Positions 42,201 to 51,751 of a DNA stretch of 64,000 bases are shown one piece after another. The DNA is from Homoserinimonas sp. OAct 916 (lineage in GTDB: Bacteria > Actinomycetota > Actinomycetes > Actinomycetales > Microbacteriaceae). Made by a program: the position numbers and the translations under genes. The stretch is from positions 1 through 64,000 of the forward strand of contig NZ_QJHB01000011.1 of NCBI RefSeq assembly GCF_003260275.1. The letters are read 5' to 3'. Below the pieces are notes generated by a model. The model was given only the letters and a program-made list of their open reading frames with translations. It was not told the origin of the DNA and ran no database searches. The first letter of the stretch is position 1. Every line of letters starts with the position of its first letter.

Positions 42201-42957
42201 CAAGCGAACCTCCGAGATAGATTTCGCGAACTCTCTCACTGGCCCGGATTTCGTCGGGGGTCCCCTCGAGGATCTTCTCACCGTCGTGCATGACGATCAC
42301 TCGAGAAGCTACAGCCAGGGCGATGTCCATGTCGTGTTCAATCAAGAGCAGGGTGATCTCTTCCGGGATCTCCCGGAGCAGCTTCACCAGGTGGGTGCGC
42401 TCACTCGGCGAGAAACCGGCCGCGGGCTCGTCGAGCATCAACAACTTCGGTTGCAGAGCCAGCGCCATTGCCAACTCCAGCTGGCGCTGTTCTCCGTGGG
42501 ACAGGTCGGCAACGACAGCCTCCCCCTTCTCGCGGAGCCCGACCCGCTCGAGAAGCCGCTCGCCACGTTCCCAGCGCGAGGGGCTGCGCCACGCAGGGCG
42601 AAGGGATCCACCGCGAAACTCGCTGCCGCCGAGCGCGATGAACACGTTCTCGGCCACTGTCAGTTGTTCGAACAGACGGGAGGTCTGAAATGTGCGGGCG
42701 AGGCCGCGCTTGGCGCGCTTGGCGGTTGACATGCCGGTCACATCTTCGCCGAAAAGTTCGATGCGGCCGGAGGTTGCGGGGAAGACTCCCGCGATCAAGT
42801 TGAAGAGGGTGGACTTTCCAGCACCGTTCGTGCCGATCACGCTGATGCGTTCACCGTCGGCGATCTCGAGATCGACATCGCGTAAGGCTTTGAGCCCACC
42901 GAAGTTACGCGATACACCACGCACCCGGAGCGCGTGACCGGTGTCAGGCATGATCAT
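42187..42957 (-). CDS. LivG-like ABC transporter ATPase
   Basis: ATPase of 256 residues with Walker A GTNGAGKST, signature LSHGEQRQ in place of LSGGQ, Walker B LLMLDEPAAGFSP and switch LIEHDMD. The LivG features (ARTFQTSRLF and a C-terminal YLGG) are present. The start ATG at 42957 has AAGGAAAGAAG upstream. A strong hairpin separates it from the binding-protein gene, so it is probably made at a lower level than the binding protein. Confidence 0.92.
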   Translation of the reverse strand: MIMPDTGHALRVRGVSRNFGGLKALRDVDLEIADGERISVIGTNGAGKSTLFNLIAGVFPATSGRIELFGEDVTGMSTAKRAKRGLARTFQTSRLFEQLTVAENVFIALGGSEFRGGSLRPAWRSPSRWERGERLLERVGLREKGEAVVADLSHGEQRQLELAMALALQPKLLMLDEPAAGFSPSERTHLVKLLREIPEEITLLLIEHDMDIALAVASRVIVMHDGEKILEGTPDEIRASERVREIYLGGSLDEAV

Positions 42958-42986
42958 TCTTCTTTCCTTGGAACAGGTATGAGGTG

Positions 42987-43026
42987 GATCTGGTGGTGCG
43001 GTGCCTGGGCACCGCACCACCAGATC
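42987..43026 (-). terminator. Perfect 18-bp hairpin after the binding-protein gene
   Basis: Arms 42987-43004 and 43009-43026 are exact inverted copies with the four-base loop CTGG, eight bases beyond the binding-protein stop and 30 bp before the LivG-like start. There is no T-run. It most likely stabilises the upstream mRNA or causes partial termination, making the binding protein the most abundant subunit. Confidence 0.75.
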
Positions 43027-43034
43027 TGTCCGAG

Positions 43035-44330
43035 CTAGCTACCGGGACAGCCGTCGAACCGCTGATAGACAACGGTTCCCTGCTTTACTCCGGTCGCCTC
43101 GTTGATGTTCTTCGTGGTCAGCGCACCACCGTCGCCTTCAACAACCTCGGTGAGGAAGTTGTCGACGATTGCCTGACGGTTGGCGTCCATCGTGATCTGG
43201 CCGGTCGGGCTGGCCCAATCGGTTGCGGACAGCGCAGCGCGCAATGCGGCCTGGTTGTCGCTCAGGTCACCCTTGCTCGCCTCGATCGCCTGCAGGAGCG
43301 GGGCGAACGAGTTGTAGTAGAGCACTGCGAAGATCGACGGACTCGGGAACGCGTTCGGCTGCTTCGCGTAGTCCGCGACAAATGTATCCCAGGTCGGCGT
43401 CGAGAAGTCCGCGCCGGGAACCGGGCCACCGGTGATGGTACCCACCGCGGCAGCTGCGATGTTCGAGTCACCCGAGAGAGCGGTCGTGTCAACCGCGATC
43501 GACCCGCCGACGAGCGGCTTGTTGATACCTGCTGTCACCGCCTGCGCGAGGAAGCTTGCTGCATCTGCGCCACCGAGGCCAACGTAGACCGCGTCGGTGT
43601 CAGCCGGAATTTGCGCGATGATCGTCGCATAGTCGGTCGTGCCCACCGGCACCCAGGAGTTGCCGTTGACTTCGCCACCCGCAGCGCAGAACTCGCTGAA
43701 GAATCCACCGGCGTTGTCATACGGGAAGGAGTAGTCCTCGGCGATCGAGTAGATCTTCTTGTAGCCCTTGTCCTTGAAGGCGTAGTCGCCGAGGCCACCC
43801 ATCCACATGGCGGAGTCACCGTGGAAGCGGAAGAAGTTCTCTGCACCCTCGAGAGTCATGCTGACCGGGCTGGCTGAGCCGTTCACGAATGTGACATCGG
43901 GCACGGTCAGTGCGTACTGCACGATTGTTTCACCCTCGTCACCCGAGACCGGGCCGAACATGACGTCGACGCCCGTGTTCTCGACCAACTTCTTTGCCTT
44001 GGTCTGAGCCGTCGCACTGGTGCCGTCGGTGCCCTCATAAACGAGGTTCACCTTGGTGTCACCGATCATGGCTCCGTCGACGTCGCCGCCGTAGGCAGCC
44101 ATAGCCACCCCGATCGCAGCTTTCGCCTCATCCATACCGAAGGCCAGGTTGCCCTCAGCCGTCGCGAGAACGCCGATCGTGATCTCATTGGAGCCCGCTG
44201 GAGCTTCTCCGCCTGGAGCCGGCGAGGTTCCACCGTCGTTTGCGGGAGATGAACATCCAGTTGCAGTCAGTACGATCGCCGCGCAGACAGCGATCGCCGA
44301 CAACATCCCCTTCTTAGTTTTCAGCGTCAT
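43035..44330 (-). CDS. LivJ-like ABC substrate-binding lipoprotein
   Basis: Type I periplasmic-binding-protein-fold lipoprotein of 431 residues. The lipobox is LTATGC near residue 26, a Gly/Pro/Ala linker spans about 30-47, and the two-lobed domain starts at ITIGVLATAEG. It contains VMFGPVSGDEGETIVQYA and ends with a C-terminal hinge. The ATG at 44330 overlaps the permease stop (ATGA); the open frame continuing upstream lies inside that permease gene. Although called branched-chain amino acid type, this class also takes up other small polar molecules, and the surrounding genes suggest a sugar-like ligand. Confidence 0.88.
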   Translation of the reverse strand: MTLKTKKGMLSAIAVCAAIVLTATGCSSPANDGGTSPAPGGEAPAGSNEITIGVLATAEGNLAFGMDEAKAAIGVAMAAYGGDVDGAMIGDTKVNLVYEGTDGTSATAQTKAKKLVENTGVDVMFGPVSGDEGETIVQYALTVPDVTFVNGSASPVSMTLEGAENFFRFHGDSAMWMGGLGDYAFKDKGYKKIYSIAEDYSFPYDNAGGFFSEFCAAGGEVNGNSWVPVGTTDYATIIAQIPADTDAVYVGLGGADAASFLAQAVTAGINKPLVGGSIAVDTTALSGDSNIAAAAVGTITGGPVPGADFSTPTWDTFVADYAKQPNAFPSPSIFAVLYYNSFAPLLQAIEASKGDLSDNQAALRAALSATDWASPTGQITMDANRQAIVDNFLTEVVEGDGGALTTKNINEATGVKQGTVVYQRFDGCPGS

Positions 44331-45415
44331 CGCTGCGTTCCTTCCGTTGTTAGTTCTTCCTCCGACGGCTTCGTCGGAGGCTCTTGCACGGGCTCCAGAA
44401 CGGGTGCGGATTTCTTTTTCCGGAGCACACGGTCTTTGACCCCTTGTACTTGCTTTCCGATACCCGCAAGGCCTGCCGGGGCGAAGAGCAATACAGCTAT
44501 GAACACAAGTCCGGTCAGCGTCATATACCGGTCTGTGAAGTCTTGAGAGAAGTTGAGCAGCAGTGAAAGTACCACCCCACCCGCGAAGACGCCGAGCAGC
44601 GAGCCGATGCCCCCGATGACCGCAACGATCAGGATGTCGAGTGTCGCGTTGAGGTTGACCACACTGGGATCGACCTGGTTTCGGTCGAAGACGACGATCA
44701 CGCCACCGATCGACGCGATGAATGAGGCGAACGTGATCGCGCCGACGCGGTAACGGTTGACGTTGTAACCGAGTGCGCTCATTCGCTCCGGGCTGTCCCG
44801 GATACCCTGCAGCGCAAGGCCGAAGGAACTGGTCGCGACGTACCGGCACAACAGGTAGCACAAGACAGCGGCGGCGAGCGCAAAGTAGTAGAAGCTGTTC
44901 AGGTCGGCGAGGTTCATCACGCCGAGGTCTGGCCGTGGCACGGGGTAGAGTCCCCGACTGGCATTGGTCACGTCGACCGCCTGGGCCGCCCAGGAATAGA
45001 AGACCTGGCCGAGCGCGAGCGTGAGCATCAGAAAATAGATGGCCTTGGTCCGTGCCGCGACCAGCGCCACAAGGTACCCTGCCAATGTGCCGATCATGAG
45101 CCCGAACACAATGGATACCCACGGTGACAGGCCCAGGGTGACCGTCGCGTAGGCGACTCCATAGGCCGACATGCCCGCAATTGTCATCTGTGCCAGCGAG
45201 AGCAGGCCCACGTAGCGGTTGAGGAAGACCAGGCTCATCGCGACGATACCCAGCCAGAGTGACTTGATGCCGATGTTCGGGATCCAGAACTTCGGCCGGT
45301 CCACCAGGTGCGGGAACGCGATGGCCAGGGCGAGCACAATGAGGCCGATGATGAGACCGGGGCGCAGCCAGCCCCGGCTTTTCTCAGACCGTGTGGGGGT
45401 CGCCAAGCGCGTCAT
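44327..45415 (-). CDS. LivM-like ABC transporter permease
   Basis: Permease of 362 residues with about nine to ten transmembrane helices and the LivM pattern (YVGLLSLAQMTIAGMSAY, ALQGIRDSPERMSALGYNV coupling loop, GGIGSLLGVFAGG). A charged C-terminal tail of about 40 residues (KKKSAPVLEPVQ...) is longer than usual. ATGA overlaps exist with both neighbours. Confidence 0.9.
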   Translation of the reverse strand: MTRLATPTRSEKSRGWLRPGLIIGLIVLALAIAFPHLVDRPKFWIPNIGIKSLWLGIVAMSLVFLNRYVGLLSLAQMTIAGMSAYGVAYATVTLGLSPWVSIVFGLMIGTLAGYLVALVAARTKAIYFLMLTLALGQVFYSWAAQAVDVTNASRGLYPVPRPDLGVMNLADLNSFYYFALAAAVLCYLLCRYVATSSFGLALQGIRDSPERMSALGYNVNRYRVGAITFASFIASIGGVIVVFDRNQVDPSVVNLNATLDILIVAVIGGIGSLLGVFAGGVVLSLLLNFSQDFTDRYMTLTGLVFIAVLLFAPAGLAGIGKQVQGVKDRVLRKKKSAPVLEPVQEPPTKPSEEELTTEGTQR

Positions 45416-46272
45416 ACCGCCCTCCCCATGATTCCCTGCGGGCGGATCGCGAGCACGACGACCATGAGGGCGAACGTGACGACAAGGGCGTATGTCGGTG
45501 CGATCACCAACGTGTACTGCGACACCAGACCGACCAACACGGCCCCGATCGCCGCACCGGGAATACTGCCCATTCCACCGACGATCACTACCACCAGCGA
45601 GAACAGGAGATAGGTACCGTCCTGTCCGGGCAGCAAGGGGAACAGTGTGCCCCCCACGACTCCGGCGAAGCCTGCGAGAGCGGAGCCGAGGAAGAAGATC
45701 GCACCGAAGACGATCCGCACGTTGACCCCGGTTGCCGCGGTCATTTGGCTGTCGTCCACGCCGGCACGCACGATCGAGCCGAATCGGGTGCGATTGATGA
45801 ACAGGGACAGCAGGATTCCCACCACAATGGAGATGCCGAGGATCATCAGGCGGATCAGCGGGTACTGGCCAACCCCGGGCACGTTCACACCGATCTGCAG
45901 CGCCGCAGGAAATGCGACCTGGGTTGCTGTTCCACCAAACGTGGCAAGCATCAGGTCGGTTCCGATCAGGGCTACACCGAGCGTGATCAACGCGACTCGC
46001 ATGTCGTCGTCTTGAAACTTGCGGATGAGCAACTGGTGGATCACAAGGCCCAACAGCCCGACTGCGAGGGCGGCACCGAGGGCCCCGAGGGCCCAGTTGC
46101 CTGTTTCGCGCACGATGACATACCCGATATACCCACCGAGCAGATAGCTCGTGCCGTGGGCGAGCGTGATGACTCGCATCAGCCCGAAGATCAAGGTCAG
46201 CCCACTTGCGACAAGGAAATAAACCGCTGCAAGGGTGAGTCCATTAAGAGTGACCAGCAGAAACTGTTCCAT
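45412..46272 (-). CDS. LivH-like ABC transporter permease
   Basis: Permease of 286 residues with about eight transmembrane helices and LivH motifs (GLTLIFGLMRVITLAHG near the N-terminus and GGMGSIPGAAIGAVL near the C-terminus). It is the first gene of the minus-strand transporter operon, reading away from the palindromic operator at 46.35 kb. Confidence 0.9.
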   Translation of the reverse strand: MEQFLLVTLNGLTLAAVYFLVASGLTLIFGLMRVITLAHGTSYLLGGYIGYVIVRETGNWALGALGAALAVGLLGLVIHQLLIRKFQDDDMRVALITLGVALIGTDLMLATFGGTATQVAFPAALQIGVNVPGVGQYPLIRLMILGISIVVGILLSLFINRTRFGSIVRAGVDDSQMTAATGVNVRIVFGAIFFLGSALAGFAGVVGGTLFPLLPGQDGTYLLFSLVVVIVGGMGSIPGAAIGAVLVGLVSQYTLVIAPTYALVVTFALMVVVLAIRPQGIMGRAV

Positions 46273-46332
46273 TTCACCTCAACCTTCACAGCATTGTGTT
46301 CACTTCAGGGGCTGAACAGTTGGACACTATCA

Positions 46333-46364
46333 TGTATCCTGACTTGTATACAAGTGCAGATACA
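46333..46364. promoter_or_regulatory. Operator copy 1 of the catabolic regulon
   Basis: A central perfect palindrome ACTTGTATACAAGT (46342-46355) is flanked symmetrically by TGTATC (46333-46338) and GATACA (46359-46364), giving a 32-bp dyad. It lies midway between the divergent livH-like gene and the Gfo/Idh gene. The half TGTATCC-N5-TGTATACAAGT recurs at 54.3 kb and, degenerate, at 39.6 kb. FCD-type GntR proteins bind short palindromes of this kind. Confidence 0.75.
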
Positions 46365-46453
46365 GTACTACTCTGGGCTTGCTCGACTTGTTATCCAATT
46401 GTGTTCTGCACAGGTCGATTGGCTCGCAATGTTGCGAATTAAGGAGTGCTCAC

Positions 46454-47635
46454 ATGGCTGAATCCACCCCCTCTCTCGGAGTAGCCGTCATCGGATATGC
46501 GTTCATGGGCAAAGCCCATTCGCACGCCTGGCGCAATGTCGGGGCATTCTTCGATACGCCTGCGATCGAACAGAAGGTTCTCGTCGGCCGGGATGGTGCA
46601 CGCGCCGCTGCGGCAGCGAAACGCTACGGCTGGCAGGAATCCGCTACGGATTGGCGAAAAATCATCGAGCGTGACGACGTGCACATCATTGACGTGTGCG
46701 CACCAGGGGTGATGCACGCAGAAATCGCCATAGCCGCCCTGGCTGCCGGCAAACACGTCATCGTCGAAAAGCCGATGGCCACCTCCGTTGAAGACGCCGA
46801 AAGAATGCAGGAAGCATTTGCGGCGGCATCCGCTCGCGGCCAACACGCCATAGTCAACTTCAACTACCGCCGGGTCCCCGCCGTTGCCCTGGCAAAGAAG
46901 CTGATCGAAGATGGCCGCATCGGAGAACTGCGTCACGTCCGCGCCAGCTATCTGCAGGACTGGCTGACCGACCCCAACACTCCGATGAGTTGGCGCCTGC
47001 GTAAAGATGAAGCAGGGAGCGGCGCGCTTGGCGACCTGGGCTCTCATCTTGTCGACCTTGTGACGCATCTGACTGCTGAGTCGATCACCGATCTCTCTGG
47101 GGGATTGCGCACCTTCATCACCGAGCGCCCGACCGGCGACAGCGGTGACGGTTCGATCAAGGGGTCGGGCGGCAGTGGTCCGTTGGAAACCGTCACGGTT
47201 GATGACTCGGCGTGGGCTCACGGCACCCTGTCGGGTGGTGGATTGCTGCAGCTGGAGGTCAGCCGCTTCGCGCTCGGCCGCAAGAACGAAATGACCATCG
47301 CGCTTTACGGCGAGCGCGGCAGCCTTCTGTTCAACCTGGAGAACCTGAACGAGGTGTGGTTCTTCGACGGGCAGAACGACAGCCAGGAGCAGGGATTCCG
47401 TCGCATTCTGGTCACGGAATCCGACCACCCATACGTCGGCAAGTGGTGGCCCGACGGCCACATCATCGGCTGGGAGCACGCATTCGTGCACCAGTTCGCC
47501 GAGTTCTTGACGAGCATCGCCGACGGCACGCCCAGTTCGCCGTCATTCGCAGAAGGGTTGCGCGTGCAACAAGTTCTGCAGTCGATCGAGGACAGTGCGG
47601 CGGCCGACAGCCGCACGGTCACCGTTCCCGCATAG
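46454..47635 (+). CDS. Gfo/Idh/MocA-family dehydrogenase
   Basis: NAD(P)-dependent sugar dehydrogenase-type protein of 393 residues. The N-terminal Rossmann motif is [15 protein letters not shown] (about 12-26), and the EKP active-site element is in VIVEKPMAT near 98. The substrate domain has [15 protein letters not shown] with the catalytic Asp/His region. AAGGAG precedes the ATG at 46454. It is followed after 38 bp by a TIM-barrel isomerase. Pairing of such a dehydrogenase with such an isomerase is known from keto-sugar and inositol-type pathways. Confidence 0.9.
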   Translation: MAESTPSLGVAVIGYAFMGKAHSHAWRNVGAFFDTPAIEQKVLVGRDGARAAAAAKRYGWQESATDWRKIIERDDVHIIDVCAPGVMHAEIAIAALAAGKHVIVEKPMATSVEDAERMQEAFAAASARGQHAIVNFNYRRVPAVALAKKLIEDGRIGELRHVRASYLQDWLTDPNTPMSWRLRKDEAGSGALGDLGSHLVDLVTHLTAESITDLSGGLRTFITERPTGDSGDGSIKGSGGSGPLETVTVDDSAWAHGTLSGGGLLQLEVSRFALGRKNEMTIALYGERGSLLFNLENLNEVWFFDGQNDSQEQGFRRILVTESDHPYVGKWWPDGHIIGWEHAFVHQFAEFLTSIADGTPSSPSFAEGLRVQQVLQSIEDSAAADSRTVTVPA

Positions 47636-47673
47636 GCATACCGAACCCGAAATCAATGAGAAAGGAACAAGCA

Positions 47674-48681
47674 ATGTCGCATCCTGTAACACTGTTCACA
47701 GGCCAATGGGCCGATCTGCCGCTGGAGGAAGTGGCGAAGCTCGCCAGCGAGTGGGGCTACGACGGTTTGGAACTCGCCTGCTGGGGAGACCATCTCGATC
47801 CGTGGCGTGCCGCCGAGGACGATGCCTATGTGCAGTCCCGGCTGGACATCTTGAAAAGGCATGACCTGGAGCTGTACGCCATCTCGAACCACTTGAAGGG
47901 CCAAGCGGTCTGTGACGATCCGATCGACTTCCGGCATGAGGCGATCGTCGGCTCGAAGGTATGGGGCGACGGCGACGCAGAGGGTGTTCGCCAACGCGCC
48001 GCCGAAGAGATGAAGATGACCGCCAAGGCTGCGCGTCGGCTGGGCGTCGACACCGTCGTCGGGTTCACCGGGTCGAGTATCTGGCAATACGTGGCGATGT
48101 TCCCGCCTGTTCCGGCATCGGTCATCGACGCCGGTTACCAGGACTTCGCCGATCGCTGGAATCCGATCCTTGACGTCTTCGACGGCGAAGGAGTGCGGTT
48201 CGCGCACGAAGTGCACCCGTCAGAGATCGCGTACGACTATTGGACGACCAAGCGCACACTCGAGGCCATCGACCACCGCGAGGCATTCGGCCTGAACTGG
48301 GATCCGAGTCACATGTTCTGGCAGGGGATCGACGTGGTGGAGTTCATCGTCGAGTTCGCCGACCGCATCTATCACGTCGACTGCAAGGACACGCGCAAGA
48401 AGCCGGCGAGCGGACGTTCCGGCATTCTCGGCTCGCACCTGCCCTGGGGCGACCCACGCCGCGGGTGGGACTTCGTGTCGACCGGGCACGGAGACATCCC
48501 CTGGGAGGACTCCTTCCGGGCCCTGAACGCCATCGGCTACACCGGCCCGATCTCGATCGAATGGGAGGACGCGGGGATGGACCGACTGCACGGAGCGAAA
48601 GAAGCCATCGGCTACATTCGTTCGCTTCTGTGGGATCTTCCGGCAGGTTCATTCGACGACGCCTTCGCATCGAAGGACTAG
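47674..48681 (+). CDS. Sugar phosphate isomerase/epimerase (TIM barrel), copy 1
   Basis: Xylose-isomerase-like TIM-barrel protein of 335 residues. Metal-site residues probably lie in [13 protein letters not shown] (Glu), [13 protein letters not shown] (Asp and His), YHVDCKDT (His and Asp) and [11 protein letters not shown] (Glu). The family includes IolE/IolI-like dehydratases and 3-epimerases. AAAGGA precedes the ATG at 47674. It forms an operon with the Gfo/Idh gene and ends before a strong terminator. Confidence 0.88.
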   Translation: MSHPVTLFTGQWADLPLEEVAKLASEWGYDGLELACWGDHLDPWRAAEDDAYVQSRLDILKRHDLELYAISNHLKGQAVCDDPIDFRHEAIVGSKVWGDGDAEGVRQRAAEEMKMTAKAARRLGVDTVVGFTGSSIWQYVAMFPPVPASVIDAGYQDFADRWNPILDVFDGEGVRFAHEVHPSEIAYDYWTTKRTLEAIDHREAFGLNWDPSHMFWQGIDVVEFIVEFADRIYHVDCKDTRKKPASGRSGILGSHLPWGDPRRGWDFVSTGHGDIPWEDSFRALNAIGYTGPISIEWEDAGMDRLHGAKEAIGYIRSLLWDLPAGSFDDAFASKD

Positions 48682-48769
48682 TCGGCCGTTCTCAGTTGAG
48701 CCAGCTCGTGTGCGAGAGTGGTGTCGTGCACAGCCGCCCTGCGGGATCTCTGTGGCCTCAATGGAATGG

Positions 48770-48799
48770 GAGCGGCAACGGCTTCTGCCGTTGCCGCTC
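48770..48799 (+). terminator. Terminator of the Gfo/Idh-isomerase operon
   Basis: A perfect 13-bp stem (48770-48782 with 48787-48799) around the loop TTCT lies between the convergent isomerase and GntR genes. A T-run is lacking on both strands, but position and stem strength suggest termination in both directions. Confidence 0.7.
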
Positions 48800-48844
48800 G
48801 CTGAATCACTCACCGGCTTCGAGTGCGCACGCCCGTCTGGCTGA

Positions 48845-49519
48845 CTACTCGTCACCCAGAAGCATCGCAGCGCTGGCCAACATCTGCAGCATGCTTCGCC
48901 TCATATGCGTGATGTGCTCGACCACCGCGGGTTCGATCGCTGCGTAGTCTTTCGCCACCATCGCCTCGGCGAGGACGCGGTGCTCCGCAGAGCACGTCTC
49001 CAACCGGTGCTCGACCGACGCGGCGCGCAACCAGAATCGCTGGATACGCCGTCGCGCCTGTTTAACCGTATCGGCGACCAATTGATTGCCGGCCACGCCG
49101 TTGACCAACCGGTGGAAGGCGGTGTCGGCCTCGGCCCACTGCTCCCGGTCGCCGACTCGCGCACTTTCGGACATTAGCTCCACGTTCGCCATCAATGCCT
49201 CGATGTCGTCGGAGGTCAGCTTGCTGGCCGCCTTGCGGAAGATGTAACTGTCGAGCACCTCGAGCAGGTCGCAGGCATCATTCACCTCTGTGGTGGTGAT
49301 CTGAGACACAGCGAACCGGGCGCTGTCGGTGCGCTTGACCAAACCTTCCTTCTCGAGGCGCTGCAATGCCTCACGAACCGGTGTACGGCTGATTCCCAGT
49401 TGCTGGGCCAGTTTGTTCTCAGACAGCGGGGCGCCGGCACGCACTCTGAATCCGGTTATCTCCGCGAGCAGCCAGTCATAGGCGTCGTCTACTCGGGATC
49501 CCGCTGTCTCCACCGTCAC
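48845..49519 (-). CDS. GntR-family regulator (FCD subfamily)
   Basis: Regulator of 224 residues. The N-terminal winged helix includes LAQQLGISRTPVREALQRLEKEGLV (about 37-61). The C-terminal FCD all-helical sensor has the metal/ligand residues in EADTAFHRLV (Asp, His) and histidines in SAEHRVL and VEHITHMRR. It is the last gene of the minus-strand operon starting at 54.2 kb and the only regulator in 37.8-54.3 kb, so it is the natural candidate to bind the three TGTATyC-N5-TGTATwCAAs operators. The start is GTG at 49519. Confidence 0.9.
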   Translation of the reverse strand: MTVETAGSRVDDAYDWLLAEITGFRVRAGAPLSENKLAQQLGISRTPVREALQRLEKEGLVKRTDSARFAVSQITTTEVNDACDLLEVLDSYIFRKAASKLTSDDIEALMANVELMSESARVGDREQWAEADTAFHRLVNGVAGNQLVADTVKQARRRIQRFWLRAASVEHRLETCSAEHRVLAEAMVAKDYAAIEPAVVEHITHMRRSMLQMLASAAMLLGDE

Positions 49520-49568
49520 AGTTCCCTACTTTCCGTCAGCGCATATACAGTCACAAGACCAGTCGACT

Positions 49569-50486
49569 CTACATTGTGCGATCGACGAACTCGCGCGTGT
49601 GCACCTCGACCGGCACCTTCTCCAATTCCAGCACACCCCGGGCAACGTGCTCGGACAGGCGCCGGAATGCCTCCTCGCCTTTCTCGGCGGTGGCACGCAT
49701 GGGGTTCCCAATGATGCCGTTCTCGACGAACTCGTGGTGGTCCATCGGGAATGTGAAGTACTGGTAGCCTTCGAAATCCGTGTCAGGCATACCGTCTTCC
49801 TTGCTGAATGCCTTCGGCAGGAACGCTGGCGTGTGCGCTCGGGTGTCGACCGCGCGCTCCATGCGCACCAGGTCGGGGTTCCAGGCCATGTCCTGGCTGG
49901 TCTCCAATTCACTCGAGTGCCAGCCTGGGGTCTCCTCTGGCGGGTTCTCCATCAGGCCCTCGAGCACACCGGTATAGCGCTCCATGTACGGCTTGACGAA
50001 GGAGATCATCGCGCCGGTCTCGTAGCGGAGCTTACGCAGCACAGGGTCGACGACCTTGACGTTCGAGCCGTGGCCGTTGATGAAGATGATGCGATTGAAG
50101 CCGTGGTGGATCAGGCTTCGAGCCACATCGTTCATCAGGTTCAGCAGGGTGCTGGCGCGCAATGTGATCGTGCCACGGCCTTGGCCTGCTCCGTACATGT
50201 GCTGCGGCGAATATCCCGCCCACAACGGTGGCGTGTGCAGAACACCGATCGCCTCGGAGACGCGCTCCGCAATCTCTACCGCGGTGATCGTGTCGGTGTA
50301 CAGCGGCAGGTGCGGCCCATGCTGTTCGGTGCTCGCCATCGGAACCAGGATGGTGTCCTTGGTCTTCAGGTATTCCTCGATGTCGACGTACGTGAGGTAG
50401 GCGTGGTTCCAGGAGCGGAACTTTGCTCTGAACTCCTTATCACCTGTCGTGAGTTGGGCAATCTGGCGTTCGGGACGGGGGGTCAT
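49569..50486 (-). CDS. Creatininase-family amidohydrolase
   Basis: Protein of 305 residues of the creatininase/MftE/ArfB superfamily, metal-dependent hydrolases of cyclic amides, formamides or peptides. Metal residues are Glu and His in ASTEQHGPHLPLYTDT (about 51-66), His in INGHGSN near 137, and Glu in HSSELETS near 190. AAGGAGG lies five bases before the ATG, which overlaps the stop of the UPF0261 gene (ATGA). Translational coupling suggests that the two proteins act in the same step or on the same substrate. Confidence 0.87.
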   Translation of the reverse strand: MTPRPERQIAQLTTGDKEFRAKFRSWNHAYLTYVDIEEYLKTKDTILVPMASTEQHGPHLPLYTDTITAVEIAERVSEAIGVLHTPPLWAGYSPQHMYGAGQGRGTITLRASTLLNLMNDVARSLIHHGFNRIIFINGHGSNVKVVDPVLRKLRYETGAMISFVKPYMERYTGVLEGLMENPPEETPGWHSSELETSQDMAWNPDLVRMERAVDTRAHTPAFLPKAFSKEDGMPDTDFEGYQYFTFPMDHHEFVENGIIGNPMRATAEKGEEAFRRLSEHVARGVLELEKVPVEVHTREFVDRTM

Positions 50487-51709
50487 ACTGCCTCCTTGGG
50501 CATCAGTGTGGCGAAGAGTTCGGCAGCAATTCTGCCGAGCTCGGGGTCATTGATATGCAGGTCGACCACGTCGACCTGAATCTCAGATTTGAGGTTGGCC
50601 TGGATTGTTGTGAGGAAAAGCGCGTCACCCTCCGGATCCCAGAAGGGACCGTCGGGGGTACTGGGGATGGACAGTCCGCCCATTGGCATGATCACCCGTA
50701 CCGGCCCGGTCGCGTGATTGAGCCGCTCGGCGAAGATCATCGCGATCTGCACCTTTTCTTCGTGACTGGCTCGCACCAGCGTGTATTCAGGATTGTGGTC
50801 GTACATCACGCGGTCGCGCAGACGTTCTGGAATGGACCCGGGGGCGAAGACAGAGAAGTCGACGCAGCCGGGCAGCACCACCTGGGGAATACCAAGGGCG
50901 CCGATCCGGCGGAGTCTGTCAGGTCCGCCGTTGTGGATCCCGCCGGTGAGCGGATCGGTGATCTCGTTGGTGGTGTAATCGATCACTCCGGCAAACAGGC
51001 CTTCTTCGGCCAGATCTTCCATCGAGGGTCCGCCGACGCCACTGGAGTGAAATACAACAGTCTCGTAACCGAGTTCGGCCAAGCGGTCCTTCATCGCGCC
51101 AACCGCGGTCGTGGTGTTCCCTAGCATTGTCGTGCCCACGTATCGACGACCCGTTGTGGGAATCTTCAACTCATGTCCGTGGGCGAGCATCCCGACCATC
51201 GCCGCGGCCACATTGTCGAATACCGTGGTGGCGACCGGGTTGAGGCCGAGGATGTCGACGACGGAGTGAACCACCATGACGTCTTTGGTGCCCACGTACG
51301 GACCGAACTCATGGTGGCCGGAGGCGGTGGGTGCAACAACAATCTTGGGTACGCCGATCGGAAGGGTCTGAATCGCCGCCGCCCCCATCACCGCCCCGAC
51401 ACCACCGACGCTGATTCCCCCAACGATCTCACCGGCCGCGTACTTCTCACTGACGAAGGAGGTGGCCAGGTCACGCATCGTCGCGACCGCGCGCCCGCGG
51501 CTGCCCGACTTCTGTAGCTGGGCGAGGGTGAACCCACCTCGCCCAGCCAGTTCAGAATGCGAGACGTCTGGAACAATTCCGATTGGCTCTCCGAGAATTC
51601 CGGAGTCGACAACGAGCGTCGCGACACCGAGCGCCTGAAGACGATCCCGCAGATATGCCACCTCAGGACCCTTGGTGTCGAGCGTGGCGACGATGACGAC
51701 CTTGCCCAT
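50483..51709 (-). CDS. UPF0261 / Tm-1-like ATP-binding protein
   Basis: Protein of 408 residues matching UPF0261, related to the ATP-binding domain of the plant Tm-1 resistance protein. Family stretches are VATLDTKGPEVAYLRD at the N-terminus, GGISVGGVGAVMGAAAIQTLPIG, GTKDVMVVHSVVDI and LPGCVDFSVFA. The biochemical function is not established. GAGGAA precedes the ATG at 51709. It sits between an isomerase gene and the creatininase-like gene in the regulated operon. Confidence 0.87.
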   Translation of the reverse strand: MGKVVIVATLDTKGPEVAYLRDRLQALGVATLVVDSGILGEPIGIVPDVSHSELAGRGGFTLAQLQKSGSRGRAVATMRDLATSFVSEKYAAGEIVGGISVGGVGAVMGAAAIQTLPIGVPKIVVAPTASGHHEFGPYVGTKDVMVVHSVVDILGLNPVATTVFDNVAAAMVGMLAHGHELKIPTTGRRYVGTTMLGNTTTAVGAMKDRLAELGYETVVFHSSGVGGPSMEDLAEEGLFAGVIDYTTNEITDPLTGGIHNGGPDRLRRIGALGIPQVVLPGCVDFSVFAPGSIPERLRDRVMYDHNPEYTLVRASHEEKVQIAMIFAERLNHATGPVRVIMPMGGLSIPSTPDGPFWDPEGDALFLTTIQANLKSEIQVDVVDLHINDPELGRIAAELFATLMPKEAV

Positions 51710-51751
51710 TGGGTTCTTCCTCGCAACTGGTGCCGAAGCGTGCTTCAGCGG

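Noticed and set aside
44331-45122. N-terminal extension of the LivJ-like binding protein
   Set aside because: It lies inside the LivM-like gene in another frame. The lipoprotein signal begins at the ATG at 44330, which overlaps the permease stop.
49520-49568. Fourth regulon operator before the GntR gene (GCATATACAGT)
   Set aside because: Only a partial match to one box, without the second box at 12-bp spacing; the gene is already within the operon controlled from 54.3 kb.
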